From Syntrophorhabdales bacterium (GTDB lineage: Bacteria > Desulfobacterota > Syntrophorhabdia > Syntrophorhabdales > WCHB1-27), in assembly GCA_035541455.1 (NCBI GenBank), contig DATKNH010000016.1:1-58200 (forward strand): a stretch of DNA of 58,200 nt, written 5' to 3'. The notes under the pieces were generated by a model that was not told where the DNA came from, made no database searches, and saw nothing but the letters and a program-made list of their open reading frames with translations. The position numbers and the translations under genes were made by a program. Shown here piece by piece: positions 49,771 through 57,339 of this stretch. How positions within the stretch are numbered: position 1 is the first letter of the stretch; every line of letters starts with the position of its first letter.

Positions 49771-52065
49771 ATGGCGACCGCGAGTAAAGTCAAGCAGCCC
49801 ACGGAAGAAGAAAAAGGATTGCAGCTGAATGAAATAGTTGAGAAGCGTGAATTAGCCCCCTCGATAACCCTGTTTAAGCTTTACGTGCCGGACATTGCAG
49901 CGCGGGTGAAACCCGGGCAGTTCGTGGTGTTGCGGGCCGATGACAGGGCCGAGCGAATTCCGCTGACTGTTGCCGATTTCGATCGCGAGCGGGGGTTGAT
50001 AACAACCATCTTTCAGGCCGTAGGCGCATCGACGCAGAGAATGGCAAAACTGGAACAGGGCGAACGTATCCTCGATGTGGTGGGTCCTCTAGGCAGGCCG
50101 AGCCACATCGAAAAATTCGGCACCGTTGTCTGCGTGGGAGGCGGTGTCGGCGTGGCCCCTGTCTACCCGATAGCCAAGGCTTTGCACCAGATAGGCAATC
50201 GTGTCATCTCGATCATTGGTGCACGGACAAAAGAGATGCTGATCCTTGAAGAGGAAATGAAGGCAATCAGCGAGACCCTGCTCGTCACCACGGACGATGG
50301 TACGTACGGCCACCACGGGTTTGTAACTGATGAACTGAAGCGCCTGATACAGGAAAAGACGCAGATAGATCTGGTCATAGGAATCGGGCCGGTCATTATG
50401 ATGAGGGCTGTGGCAGAGGTGACGAGACCGCATACCATAAAGACGGTGGTAAGCCTCAACACGATCATGGTCGACGGTACGGGCATGTGCGGATGCTGCC
50501 GGGCAACTATCGGCGGCGAAACCAAGTTCGTGTGCGTGGACGGCCCGGAATTTGACGGACACCAGGTGGACTTCAAAGAGTTGATGCTGAGGCAGCAGAT
50601 GTATACGCGGGAGGAGCGCCGCGCAGCCTGGGATCATAAGTGCAAGTTGGAGGCTGCCGCTGCAAAACTGAAGAAGTCCAAAGTCCGCGAGAAGATGCCG
50701 GAACAGGATCCGAGGATAAGAGTGCAAAACTTCAACGAGGTGGCTCTCGGCTACACTCGCGAGAATGCCTTGAGGGAAGCCTCGCGGTGCCTGGGGTGCA
50801 AGAATATGCCCTGCGTAGAGGGTTGCCCGGTAGGTGTTGTGATCCCGGCGTTCATCAAGAAGATAAAAGAGGGTGATTTCATAGGCGCCATCCGTGAAAT
50901 AAAAAATACCAATAGCCTGCCGGCAGTTTGCGGCAGGGTTTGTCCGCAGGAATCACAGTGTGAGTCGAAATGCGTGCTGGGCAAAAAGGGGCAGTCCGTT
51001 GCCATAGGGCGGTTGGAAAGGTTTGCGGCGGACTACGAATTGAGTCTCGGCGACGTGCGCGCCCCTGAAATAGCGCCTCCCACGGGGAAGAAGGTGGCTG
51101 TTGTGGGTGCGGGTCCCGGAGGCTTGACCGTGGCCGGTGAACTGGCAAAGAAGGGGCACGACGTGACTATTTTTGAGGCACTTCATAAGGCTGGCGGGGT
51201 GCTGGTGTATGGTATTCCGGAGTTTCGTCTGCCGAAGAGCATTGTGCAACGCGAGGTAGACTACGTGTCAAAACTGGGTGCAAAGGTTAAAGTCGATACA
51301 ATCATCGGCCAGACTATGACGCTGGATCAGCTTTTTGAGCACGGATTCGACGCAATCTACGTCGGCACAGGAGCGGGTCTGCCGTATTTTCTGAACATTC
51401 CGGGCGAGAATTTGAACGGGGTCTATTCGGCCAATGAGTTTTTGACGCGGGCAAATCTGATGAAAGCATACCTTTTCCCTGAGTACGATACCCCGGTACG
51501 CGTCGGCAGCAGAGTTGCAGTAATCGGTGGTGGAAATGTCGCGATGGATTCGGCGAGAGTTGCCCGGCGTTTGGGCGCCGAGCATGTGTATCTCATTTAT
51601 CGCCGGTCCCGGGCTGAAATGCCGGCTCGTGCGGAGGAGGCCCACCATGCCGAGGAGGAAGGCATCGATTTCAGGTTACTTACAAACCCAGTGAGGATCG
51701 TTGGTGATGAGAGAAACTGGGTTAAAGGCATTGAATGCGTAACAATGGAGCTTGGCGAGGCTGATGCTTCCGGCAGAAGGAGACCCGTTGAGAAGAAAGG
51801 GTCCGAGCACATCATCGATGTTGATGTCGTAGTTGTTGCTATCGGTCAGGGTCCAAATCCGATCCTAACACAGGATGCCCCGGGACTTAAATTGCGCAAG
51901 CCCGGATACATCGAGGCTGATCCGGAAACAGGCAAAACGACAAGAAAGGGTGTTTTTGCGGGCGGAGATATTGTAACAGGTGCTGCGACGGTTATCCTCG
52001 CAATGGGCGCTGGAAAAAAAGCTGCAGCCGCGATGGATGAGTATCTCAAGACCGGCAAGTGGTGA
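49771..52065 (+). CDS. Single-chain NfnA-NfnB (SudB-SudA) fusion flavoprotein
   Basis: Protein of 764 residues that joins, in one frame, homologues of the two proteins encoded at 30666 and 31532. Residues about 15-290 are the NfnA/SudB part (VKPGQFVVLR, ERIPLTVAD, GTGMCGCCR, FVCVDGPEFDGH). After a lysine-rich linker (AAAAKLKKSKVREKM) comes the NfnB/GltD part with two [4Fe-4S] sites (CLGCKNMPCVEGCP, CGRVCPQESQCESKC). Its FAD motif is VVGAGPGGLTVAGE and its NADPH motif is VIGGGNVAMDSAR. Expected function is electron bifurcation or transhydrogenation among NADH, ferredoxin and NADPH. It follows the sensor genes by 48 bp (aaaggag site), so it is probably cotranscribed with them. Confidence 0.93.
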   Translation: MATASKVKQPTEEEKGLQLNEIVEKRELAPSITLFKLYVPDIAARVKPGQFVVLRADDRAERIPLTVADFDRERGLITTIFQAVGASTQRMAKLEQGERILDVVGPLGRPSHIEKFGTVVCVGGGVGVAPVYPIAKALHQIGNRVISIIGARTKEMLILEEEMKAISETLLVTTDDGTYGHHGFVTDELKRLIQEKTQIDLVIGIGPVIMMRAVAEVTRPHTIKTVVSLNTIMVDGTGMCGCCRATIGGETKFVCVDGPEFDGHQVDFKELMLRQQMYTREERRAAWDHKCKLEAAAAKLKKSKVREKMPEQDPRIRVQNFNEVALGYTRENALREASRCLGCKNMPCVEGCPVGVVIPAFIKKIKEGDFIGAIREIKNTNSLPAVCGRVCPQESQCESKCVLGKKGQSVAIGRLERFAADYELSLGDVRAPEIAPPTGKKVAVVGAGPGGLTVAGELAKKGHDVTIFEALHKAGGVLVYGIPEFRLPKSIVQREVDYVSKLGAKVKVDTIIGQTMTLDQLFEHGFDAIYVGTGAGLPYFLNIPGENLNGVYSANEFLTRANLMKAYLFPEYDTPVRVGSRVAVIGGGNVAMDSARVARRLGAEHVYLIYRRSRAEMPARAEEAHHAEEEGIDFRLLTNPVRIVGDERNWVKGIECVTMELGEADASGRRRPVEKKGSEHIIDVDVVVVAIGQGPNPILTQDAPGLKLRKPGYIEADPETGKTTRKGVFAGGDIVTGAATVILAMGAGKKAAAAMDEYLKTGKW

Positions 52066-52136
52066 TTAAGGGCGGGGTCACGGGTCACCGCTTAGAGTCA
52101 AGAGCCGAGAGGCAGTATCTAATCTGACATCTTCAT

Positions 52137-52170
52137 GGCCGCGTAGTCCCTGACGACGCGGCCTTTTCCT
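52137..52170 (+). terminator. Intrinsic terminator after the NfnAB fusion gene
   Basis: GGCCGCGT (52137-52144) pairs with ACGCGGCC (52156-52163), with an 11-base loop, followed by TTTTCCTT. It would end the sensor-Nfn operon. Confidence 0.75.
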
Positions 52171-52263
52171 TACATCATTATTACCCATCCCTGCTCTTTT
52201 CGTGTCCCATGACCCCTCCATTGTTAATGCTTAAGTTTGCATGGCTATAAGCCGATAAGCTTA

Positions 52264-52278
52264 GTAAACATGGTTTAC
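52264..52278. promoter_or_regulatory. Palindrome upstream of the LuxR-type gene
   Basis: GTAAAC-ATG-GTTTAC is a perfect 6-bp inverted repeat ending 2 bp before the ribosome site (ggaggag). Bound protein would block transcription start or early elongation, so autoregulation by the LuxR-type protein is plausible. Confidence 0.45.
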
Positions 52279-52289
52279 AGGGAGGAGCT

Positions 52290-52907
52290 ATGAAGATTCT
52301 TATTCACTTGGGGAATCACCTGATAGCGGAAGCGATCTCACAGCTTCTGGTCAGGAACGGCTATGAGAGTGTGATCACAAGCAGTAATTCCCGATCCACT
52401 AATTTCAAACCGGACACGGTCATGGTCGACATACAGACACTGGATCAGCAATTCCTTTCTCAATTCCCTGATGCAAAGGTTTTTCTTATCGATACCGGCT
52501 TGGAGAAGGAACGCATTATAGCTGCATTACTTTCCTACAAGATACATGGAGTCCTGTCGCCACGCACAGAGCTTGAACTCTTTAAGAAAGCTCTCACCGT
52601 CGTGAGTCAGGGACAGATATGGGTTGATAACAGCACGGTAGTGGCTTTCTTGCACGAGTCCGGAACTTTAAGCAAGAGCGGGCGAATCGGAAGCATAACG
52701 CTCAGAGAACGGGAGATCATAGACTATGTGTGCCAGGGGTACAGTAATAACGAGATTGCGGATGCTCTCGCGCTCAGCAGGCATACTATAAAGGCTCATC
52801 TCAATCGCATATTTAAGAAATTGAACGTAAATGGCAGGCGCAAGCTTATATCGCTGGCGCTCAATAATCACCAACTAGGAGGTACTCAGAAGTCTGTGGC
52901 GCGATAG
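52290..52907 (+). CDS. LuxR/NarL-type regulator with pseudo-receiver
   Basis: DNA-binding protein, 205 residues. The C-terminal LuxR helix-turn-helix (residues about 138-195) is intact: SITLREREIIDYVCQGYSNNEIADALALSRHTIKAHLNRIFKKLNV in outline. The N-terminal half has the receiver fold length and an aspartate at the usual place (Asp47, MVDI). It lacks the acidic pair after beta-1 (IHLGNH instead of DDH) and the conserved lysine (SPRTEL). Phosphorylation is therefore unlikely, and it may respond to a ligand or partner. It is separated from the Nfn fusion by a terminator. Confidence 0.9.
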   Translation: MKILIHLGNHLIAEAISQLLVRNGYESVITSSNSRSTNFKPDTVMVDIQTLDQQFLSQFPDAKVFLIDTGLEKERIIAALLSYKIHGVLSPRTELELFKKALTVVSQGQIWVDNSTVVAFLHESGTLSKSGRIGSITLREREIIDYVCQGYSNNEIADALALSRHTIKAHLNRIFKKLNVNGRRKLISLALNNHQLGGTQKSVAR

Positions 52908-52910
52908 CTG

Positions 52911-52938
52911 CCTTTCCAAAGGGAAAGGAGTCTCTTTT
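52911..52938 (+). terminator. Probable terminator of the LuxR-type gene
   Basis: CCTTTCC (52911-52917) pairs with GGAAAGG (52922-52928) around a 4-base loop, followed by a T-rich stretch, 4 bp after the stop codon. The remaining bases to 53144 show no gene. Confidence 0.5.
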
Positions 52939-53144
52939 CTCCAGTCCTCGGGTACACATTCCTGGGCACCGCCTCTTTACCTCGGCTGGCGGTGATCTCA
53001 CGTCTTAACTCCTTGTTACTAACAAAAATAGCTCAATGACCGATTGATTCTCGTCTTGGCCAAGGACTATAGTAATGTCACGGGACAGGGAGCGCAATAC
53101 CTGCGCGACAGATGTGGGTCGCATGCAGCGCGGAGGAGAGACAC

Positions 53145-53687
53145 GTGGCCAAGACGAAGATCAACATACGGGAAGTTCTGAGCCTTAATTTCCTGCACAG
53201 GCGAGAGACACTGGTCATCTCCGGTAGTGTCGATTCGGACGCGAACGCATTAGCTCACGCGCTCGGAATGAAGGCCGAGAGAGATGGTGTGAGCGTTATG
53301 ACGATCAACGCTGGTATGCTTGACGAGGAATTCGTTGAGGGTGAAGCAGGAGAGTTTTCTGCTGTGCGGCTCATTGGAATCGCCAGGCCTAAGTTACTTA
53401 TTATAGAAAATCTCGGAGTGAAGAAACTTGCACCATCTCAGGCGAAGGTCCTTGCCCGCCTCATCAGCGAGCGCATCAGTAAAGCGTCCACCATCATCAC
53501 CAGCCCATATCCATTATCGATCATGACCATTCAACTGGGGGCTTCAACAGGAGTGAAGAGCCTTCTTAATTCCTTATCGGCTCACGCCGGGCAAGTAATC
53601 ATCGGCATCAAGAATGAATCCGCTACAAAACGTGACGCAGAAATAAGAAAGCCTGCACCGTCACTGAAAACGGTGCAGGCTCAGTAA
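53145..53687 (+). CDS. IstB/DnaC-like protein with lost Walker A motif
   Basis: Protein of 180 residues from a GTG with a perfect ggaggag site 6 bp upstream; an ATG 11 codons earlier lacks one. The outline follows IstB ATPases: LVISGS..ANALAHALGMKAERDGVSVMTINAGML, then PKLLIIENLGVKKL, then ISKASTIITSPYPL. Residues 27-35 read GSVDSDANA where GPPGTGKTH is expected. The Walker B aspartate-glutamate pair is changed to Glu-Asn, so ATP binding or hydrolysis is doubtful. No IS21 transposase (IstA) or inverted repeat is near. It may be a domesticated DNA-binding helper or a decaying relic; the intact frame and good ribosome site favour the former. Confidence 0.65.
   Translation: MAKTKINIREVLSLNFLHRRETLVISGSVDSDANALAHALGMKAERDGVSVMTINAGMLDEEFVEGEAGEFSAVRLIGIARPKLLIIENLGVKKLAPSQAKVLARLISERISKASTIITSPYPLSIMTIQLGASTGVKSLLNSLSAHAGQVIIGIKNESATKRDAEIRKPAPSLKTVQAQ
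53650..53681 (-). terminator. Terminator of the molybdenum hydroxylase operon, inside the opposing gene
   Basis: A perfect 12-bp stem (53650-53661 with 53670-53681) has an 8-base loop. On the minus strand it is followed by a T-rich tract (TTCTTATTT), as expected for ending the minus-strand operon. The same bases encode the last residues of the IstB-like protein. Confidence 0.7.
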
Positions 53688-53758
53688 ACGAACACCTCCC
53701 CGCATCTCAGGCGTCCGCCGGCCGAAGCCCCGGACGGGCGATGCAGGGGTCTGCCGAA

Positions 53759-54211
53759 TCAGGCCACGCCTTTCATCTTCTCCTGCAGGTTGGCGGTGAA
53801 CTCCTTCTCCACATCCTTTGCCTTGCTCTTCATGATCCGATCGCCGAACATGGCAAGCTTGCCCACCATGGAGACGTCAGATTTGTAGGAGACCTCGACC
53901 TCACCGTTTCCCACGTCCTTCAGGTCTACAACAGTCTTCTGCCTGATATGACCCAGCTTCGTGACGTCCTCGCCCTCACCATCCATCTCCAGATGTGTGG
54001 GCGGCTGAATGTTCGTCAGCTTGTTGCGGAACGCAAGTTTTACCTTGATGATGCCCACCTTCTGTTTCACGACCGCATCATAGGTCGTATCATCAATCTT
54101 CTCAACTTTTTCCGCTCCGGGCAGGCATGCAGCCAGCGTTTCAGGCTGTAATAACATGTCCCACAGCTTCTGAATGGGTGCTTTCACCTTAAAGCCGCCT
54201 TCGATTATCAT
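53759..54211 (-). CDS. CoxG-like SRPBCC-domain protein
   Basis: Carbon monoxide dehydrogenase subunit G (CoxG) family protein, 150 residues. The family opening MIIEGGFKVKAPIQKLWDMLLQPETLAACLPGAEKVE is clear, and so is the VGKLAMFGDRIMKSKAKDVEKEFTANL end. In CO-oxidising bacteria CoxG anchors the Mo enzyme to the membrane through a C-terminal helix. That helix is missing here, so a role in assembly or substrate handling is likelier. It is the last gene of the Mo hydroxylase operon. Ribosome site ggagg. Confidence 0.92.
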   Translation of the reverse strand: MIIEGGFKVKAPIQKLWDMLLQPETLAACLPGAEKVEKIDDTTYDAVVKQKVGIIKVKLAFRNKLTNIQPPTHLEMDGEGEDVTKLGHIRQKTVVDLKDVGNGEVEVSYKSDVSMVGKLAMFGDRIMKSKAKDVEKEFTANLQEKMKGVA

Positions 54212-54222
54212 CTCGCCTCCTC

Positions 54223-54441
54223 CTACTTTATATCCTTCTGCGCTTTCTCTACGTACCCGCCGACCAGTTCGTACGACTTGTTGCCGGGCTGTGTGGCCTG
54301 ATCTAAGAGCAGGTCTATAAAAGAAAGGCCCTGGGCATCAAACCACGCCCTGTGGGGTTTATCGCCGGTACCGAACATGTGCCTGGCGCAGTCAACGGGA
54401 TTCTTCTTTACTTTTTTGCAAACTGGACAGATCACGCTCAC
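54223..54441 (-). CDS. Small zinc-finger-like protein in the Mo hydroxylase operon
   Basis: Protein of 72 residues. I start it at a GTG (MSVICPVCKK) with an aaggagg site 5 bp upstream; the longer ATG frame would overlap the Mo-subunit gene by 46 bp. A probable zinc site is Cys5-x2-Cys8-x9-Cys18-x2-His21. The rest is soluble (KPHRAWFDAQGLSFIDLLLDQAT). I do not recognise the family. Its place between the Mo subunit and CoxG suggests an assembly or regulatory helper for the hydroxylase. Confidence 0.7.
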   Translation of the reverse strand: MSVICPVCKKVKKNPVDCARHMFGTGDKPHRAWFDAQGLSFIDLLLDQATQPGNKSYELVGGYVEKAQKDIK

Positions 54442-54452
54442 GGTAGCCTCCT

Positions 54453-56750
54453 TTACTTTTTCTTCTCGTTCTTTTTCTGCTGCTGTTTTTCCTTCCATGC
54501 TTTTGCGATGGCTTCCGCACGGATAGGAGCCTCTTTCATCTGAAGACCGGTCGCATAGTAGATCGCGTTACCCAGCGCTGCGGCGTGCGGGTTAGTAAGG
54601 CCCTCGCCTGCCTCTTTCGCGCCGTACGGTCCTTCAGGCTCGTAGGTGTCGATTTCGATAACCTGGCAGGCTGGCATCTCCGGAGCACGGATCAGCTTGT
54701 AGTCAACCAGGTTCGGGTTCATGACCTTGCCGTCTTCCACCGGCAGGTACTCGTAGTAGCCGAAGCCGATAGCCATGGAGGCTGCGCCTTCGAGCTGGCC
54801 GATGAGGCCCAGGGTGTTGATCGGCTGGCCGCAGTCGTGCGCCGTTACGCTCTCGTGGATTTTCAGATACCCGGTCTCAGGATCGATCTCCACATCAAGA
54901 CCCTGCACCATGTAGCTGTACGCAGGGGAGATCATACCCTTTCTGCGCGGGGTGTAGAAGCCCCTGCCGATTATGCGCTGTCCTTCCTTGCCGCGCAGCG
55001 CTTCCTTGCAGAGGTCGTAGTAGCTCATGCCCCGCTCCGGCCGTGCCACATTGTAGACCCAACCCTGCTTGATGTCCAGATCGTAGATGATGTTGAATCC
55101 GAGTTTTGCGTTGGCGAATTCAAGAAGTTGCCTTTTTGCATCCTCTGCCGCCATCTTGGTTGCATTGCCGGCCATCAGGGTCTGCCTTGAGCCCCAGGCA
55201 CCGAGGTCAGCCGGGGAGTGGTCGGTATCGCCCATATGCACCTTGACATCCTCAAGTTTCACACCAAGCGCTTCTGCACAGATCATGGCCATGGTGGTGC
55301 TTGAGCCCTGGCCGATTTCCTGCGCGCCCACGTGGAGCTCCACCGTGCCGTCATAGTTGATGGTGATGACCGCGGACGAGAAAGAATAGGGTGAGTCAAA
55401 CCAGTTGAAGATACCGCCTGACATGAAGCCGGCTGCAGAGATGCCGATAGCTCTGTTCGCCGGGAGCTTGCCTTTTGACTTCTTCCATTCCTGGATCTTG
55501 GTGAGCGCCTCATCCAGACCGCAGCTTGCGATCGTGGCCTGGCCGGGAACTTCATAACCTTCGTAGTGGCCGTTCTTACGGCGCATCTCGATCGGGTCGA
55601 GACCGAGGTCATTGGCTATCCACTCGATCTGCTGCTCGGAGCAGAACATGGCCTGAGGAGCGCCGAAACCGCGCATCGAGGTGGAGGGCAGGCTGTTCGT
55701 GTAGACTCTGTACCCATCATAACGATAGGCTTTCCAACGATAGGGGAATGAGTGGAAAAAGCCGGTGAGGTACAACGCCGTGGCGCCCATGCCGGTGTAC
55801 GCGCCGCCGTTGGTGAACACTTTCGCTTCGCGTGCGCAGAAGGTGCCGTCCTTCTTGACGCCGGTGCGCACGTAGTAATACATCGGGGTACGGCGCTTTG
55901 AAGCAATAAAATCTTCTTCGCGGGTAAAGATGACCTTCACGGGTTTGCAGCACTTCATCGAGAGAATCGATGCGCAGAACTGCGCGCCGTCGAGCTCGAA
56001 CTTTCCGCCGAAGCCGCCGCCCACGTAGGGTGCGATCACGCGGATGTTGCCCTCGCGCAGGCCGAGAACGCCGGCAAGAAGTGCCTGGTGATAATACGCA
56101 GACTGCGTCGAGGTATAGATCGTCAGTTTCCCGTCCGGCGTGTAGGCCGCCACTGCTGCGCGTGTCTCCATGCACATGTGATGCTGACCGCCCAGCTTGA
56201 ACCAGTCTTCCCGGACGTACTCCGCCTCCTCCATGGCGTCTTCGAGATCGCCCCAGGCAATCTGGCGCGTCACGTTCACGTTCCTCTCGAAGCCTTCATG
56301 GATCAAGGGCGCTTCTTTTTTGATGGCTTCCATAGGGTCATCAACAAACGGAAGCACTTCATAATCAACGTTAATAAGATCGAGTGCCTTCTCCGCGATC
56401 TCCTCTGTCACAGCCGCAACTGCAGCAACGGGCTCGCCGATGTAACGCACTTTGTCAACCGTGAGAATCGCTTCGTCGCAGAGATCTTTATAACGCCGCC
56501 AGATGCCCTGCCTGACGCCCAGTGTATCTTCCTTGCCGGTAACGACGGTTATGACACCCGGAAGTTTCAGTGCTTCGCTATAATCGATATTGAGTATCTT
56601 TGCGTGAGGGTGCGGGCTCCGGAGGATCTTCCCGTAGAGCATGCCGGGCAGCGTCACGTCGAACGTATACGTTGCCCGTCCCGTTACCTTGGCGTAACCG
56701 TCTACATTGTGAACCCTTGTATTAAGGACAGAATATTTATTCTCGCTCAT
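54453..56750 (-). CDS. Molybdenum hydroxylase large (Mo-cofactor) subunit, xanthine dehydrogenase family
   Basis: Catalytic subunit, 765 residues, of an xanthine oxidase-family hydroxylase or dehydroxylase. It starts VLNTRVHNVDGYAKVTGRATYT. It has the Mo-pterin motif YVGGGFGGK near residue 245, RGFGAPQAMF near 375, GAQEIGQGSSTTMAMI and the catalytic glutamate near 713-716 (GAKEAGEGLT). The overall pattern recalls the alpha subunit of 4-hydroxybenzoyl-CoA reductase and CoxL. The CoxL active-site loop with its Cu-binding Cys (AYRCSFR) is not present. The substrate is therefore probably an aromatic or N-heterocyclic compound rather than CO. It overlaps the 2Fe-2S gene by 4 bp. Confidence 0.92.
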   Translation of the reverse strand: MSENKYSVLNTRVHNVDGYAKVTGRATYTFDVTLPGMLYGKILRSPHPHAKILNIDYSEALKLPGVITVVTGKEDTLGVRQGIWRRYKDLCDEAILTVDKVRYIGEPVAAVAAVTEEIAEKALDLINVDYEVLPFVDDPMEAIKKEAPLIHEGFERNVNVTRQIAWGDLEDAMEEAEYVREDWFKLGGQHHMCMETRAAVAAYTPDGKLTIYTSTQSAYYHQALLAGVLGLREGNIRVIAPYVGGGFGGKFELDGAQFCASILSMKCCKPVKVIFTREEDFIASKRRTPMYYYVRTGVKKDGTFCAREAKVFTNGGAYTGMGATALYLTGFFHSFPYRWKAYRYDGYRVYTNSLPSTSMRGFGAPQAMFCSEQQIEWIANDLGLDPIEMRRKNGHYEGYEVPGQATIASCGLDEALTKIQEWKKSKGKLPANRAIGISAAGFMSGGIFNWFDSPYSFSSAVITINYDGTVELHVGAQEIGQGSSTTMAMICAEALGVKLEDVKVHMGDTDHSPADLGAWGSRQTLMAGNATKMAAEDAKRQLLEFANAKLGFNIIYDLDIKQGWVYNVARPERGMSYYDLCKEALRGKEGQRIIGRGFYTPRRKGMISPAYSYMVQGLDVEIDPETGYLKIHESVTAHDCGQPINTLGLIGQLEGAASMAIGFGYYEYLPVEDGKVMNPNLVDYKLIRAPEMPACQVIEIDTYEPEGPYGAKEAGEGLTNPHAAALGNAIYYATGLQMKEAPIRAEAIAKAWKEKQQQKKNEKKK

Positions 56751-57235
56751 TTCTTGTCCTCCTTATATTCGCCTTTCGCCACTCTGTCAATTGCCCTGAT
56801 GATGGCGTTGTAGCCGGTGCACCGGCAGAGGTTGCCCTCCATGCCGCGCCTGATTTCCATCTCATCTTTGGGCTTCGGCGTCTCATTCAGGAAGGCTCTC
56901 GCTGACATGAGCATGCCGGACGTGCAGAAACCGCACTGAAAGGCGCCTTCGTCGAGGAATGCCGTTTGAATCGGATCGAGCTTGCCATTCGTCTCCAGAC
57001 CCTCCACCGTGGTGACTTTCTTCCCTTCTACCTGCATGGCAAGAATAGAGCAACCCTTTACTGCCATACCCTCCACCATAACGGTGCAGGCGCCGCAGGA
57101 GACCGTCTCACAGCCCCTCTTGGTCCCGGTGAGGCCGATATGATCTCTGATCGCTTCGACCAGAAGCGTTTTCGGATTTATGTATATCTCATAGGGTGAC
57201 TCATTTACGGTGAACTTCAATAGCTTCTTTTCCAT
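56747..57235 (-). CDS. Molybdenum hydroxylase small subunit, two [2Fe-2S] clusters
   Basis: Protein of 162 residues, standard for CoxS/HcrC. The N-terminal plant-type [2Fe-2S] site is CETVSCGACTVM with a distal Cys (KGC). The C-terminal four-helix site is CGFCTSGM and CRCTGYNAI. It moves electrons from the Mo centre to the FAD subunit. The ATG overlaps nothing upstream; 104 bp, holding repeat copy D, separate it from the FAD-subunit gene. It overlaps the large-subunit gene by 4 bp. Confidence 0.95.
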   Translation of the reverse strand: MEKKLLKFTVNESPYEIYINPKTLLVEAIRDHIGLTGTKRGCETVSCGACTVMVEGMAVKGCSILAMQVEGKKVTTVEGLETNGKLDPIQTAFLDEGAFQCGFCTSGMLMSARAFLNETPKPKDEMEIRRGMEGNLCRCTGYNAIIRAIDRVAKGEYKEDKK

Positions 57236-57260
57236 AGTATCCGACCTCCTTTCTAATAAT

Positions 57261-57330
57261 GGGGCTCACGTCGCCCCCTCCCGTGGCAGAAGCCACAGGG
57301 AGCCTCCCCCTCTCGCGAGCCGTACTCGCT
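57261..57330. repeat. Dispersed two-hairpin repeat, copy D
   Basis: This 70-bp homologue of copy C (36307) sits inside the Mo hydroxylase operon, between the FAD and 2Fe-2S genes. The second hairpin reads CTCCC-GTGGC-AGAA-GCCAC-A-GGGAG. Relative to copy C the outer pair changes from A-T to C-G on both sides, a compensatory change. Confidence 0.75.
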
Positions 57331-57339
57331 GGTGAGGAG

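Noticed and set aside
53145-53687. Insertion sequence of the IS21 family
   Set aside because: Only an IstB-like remnant without P-loop is present; no IstA transposase or terminal inverted repeats.
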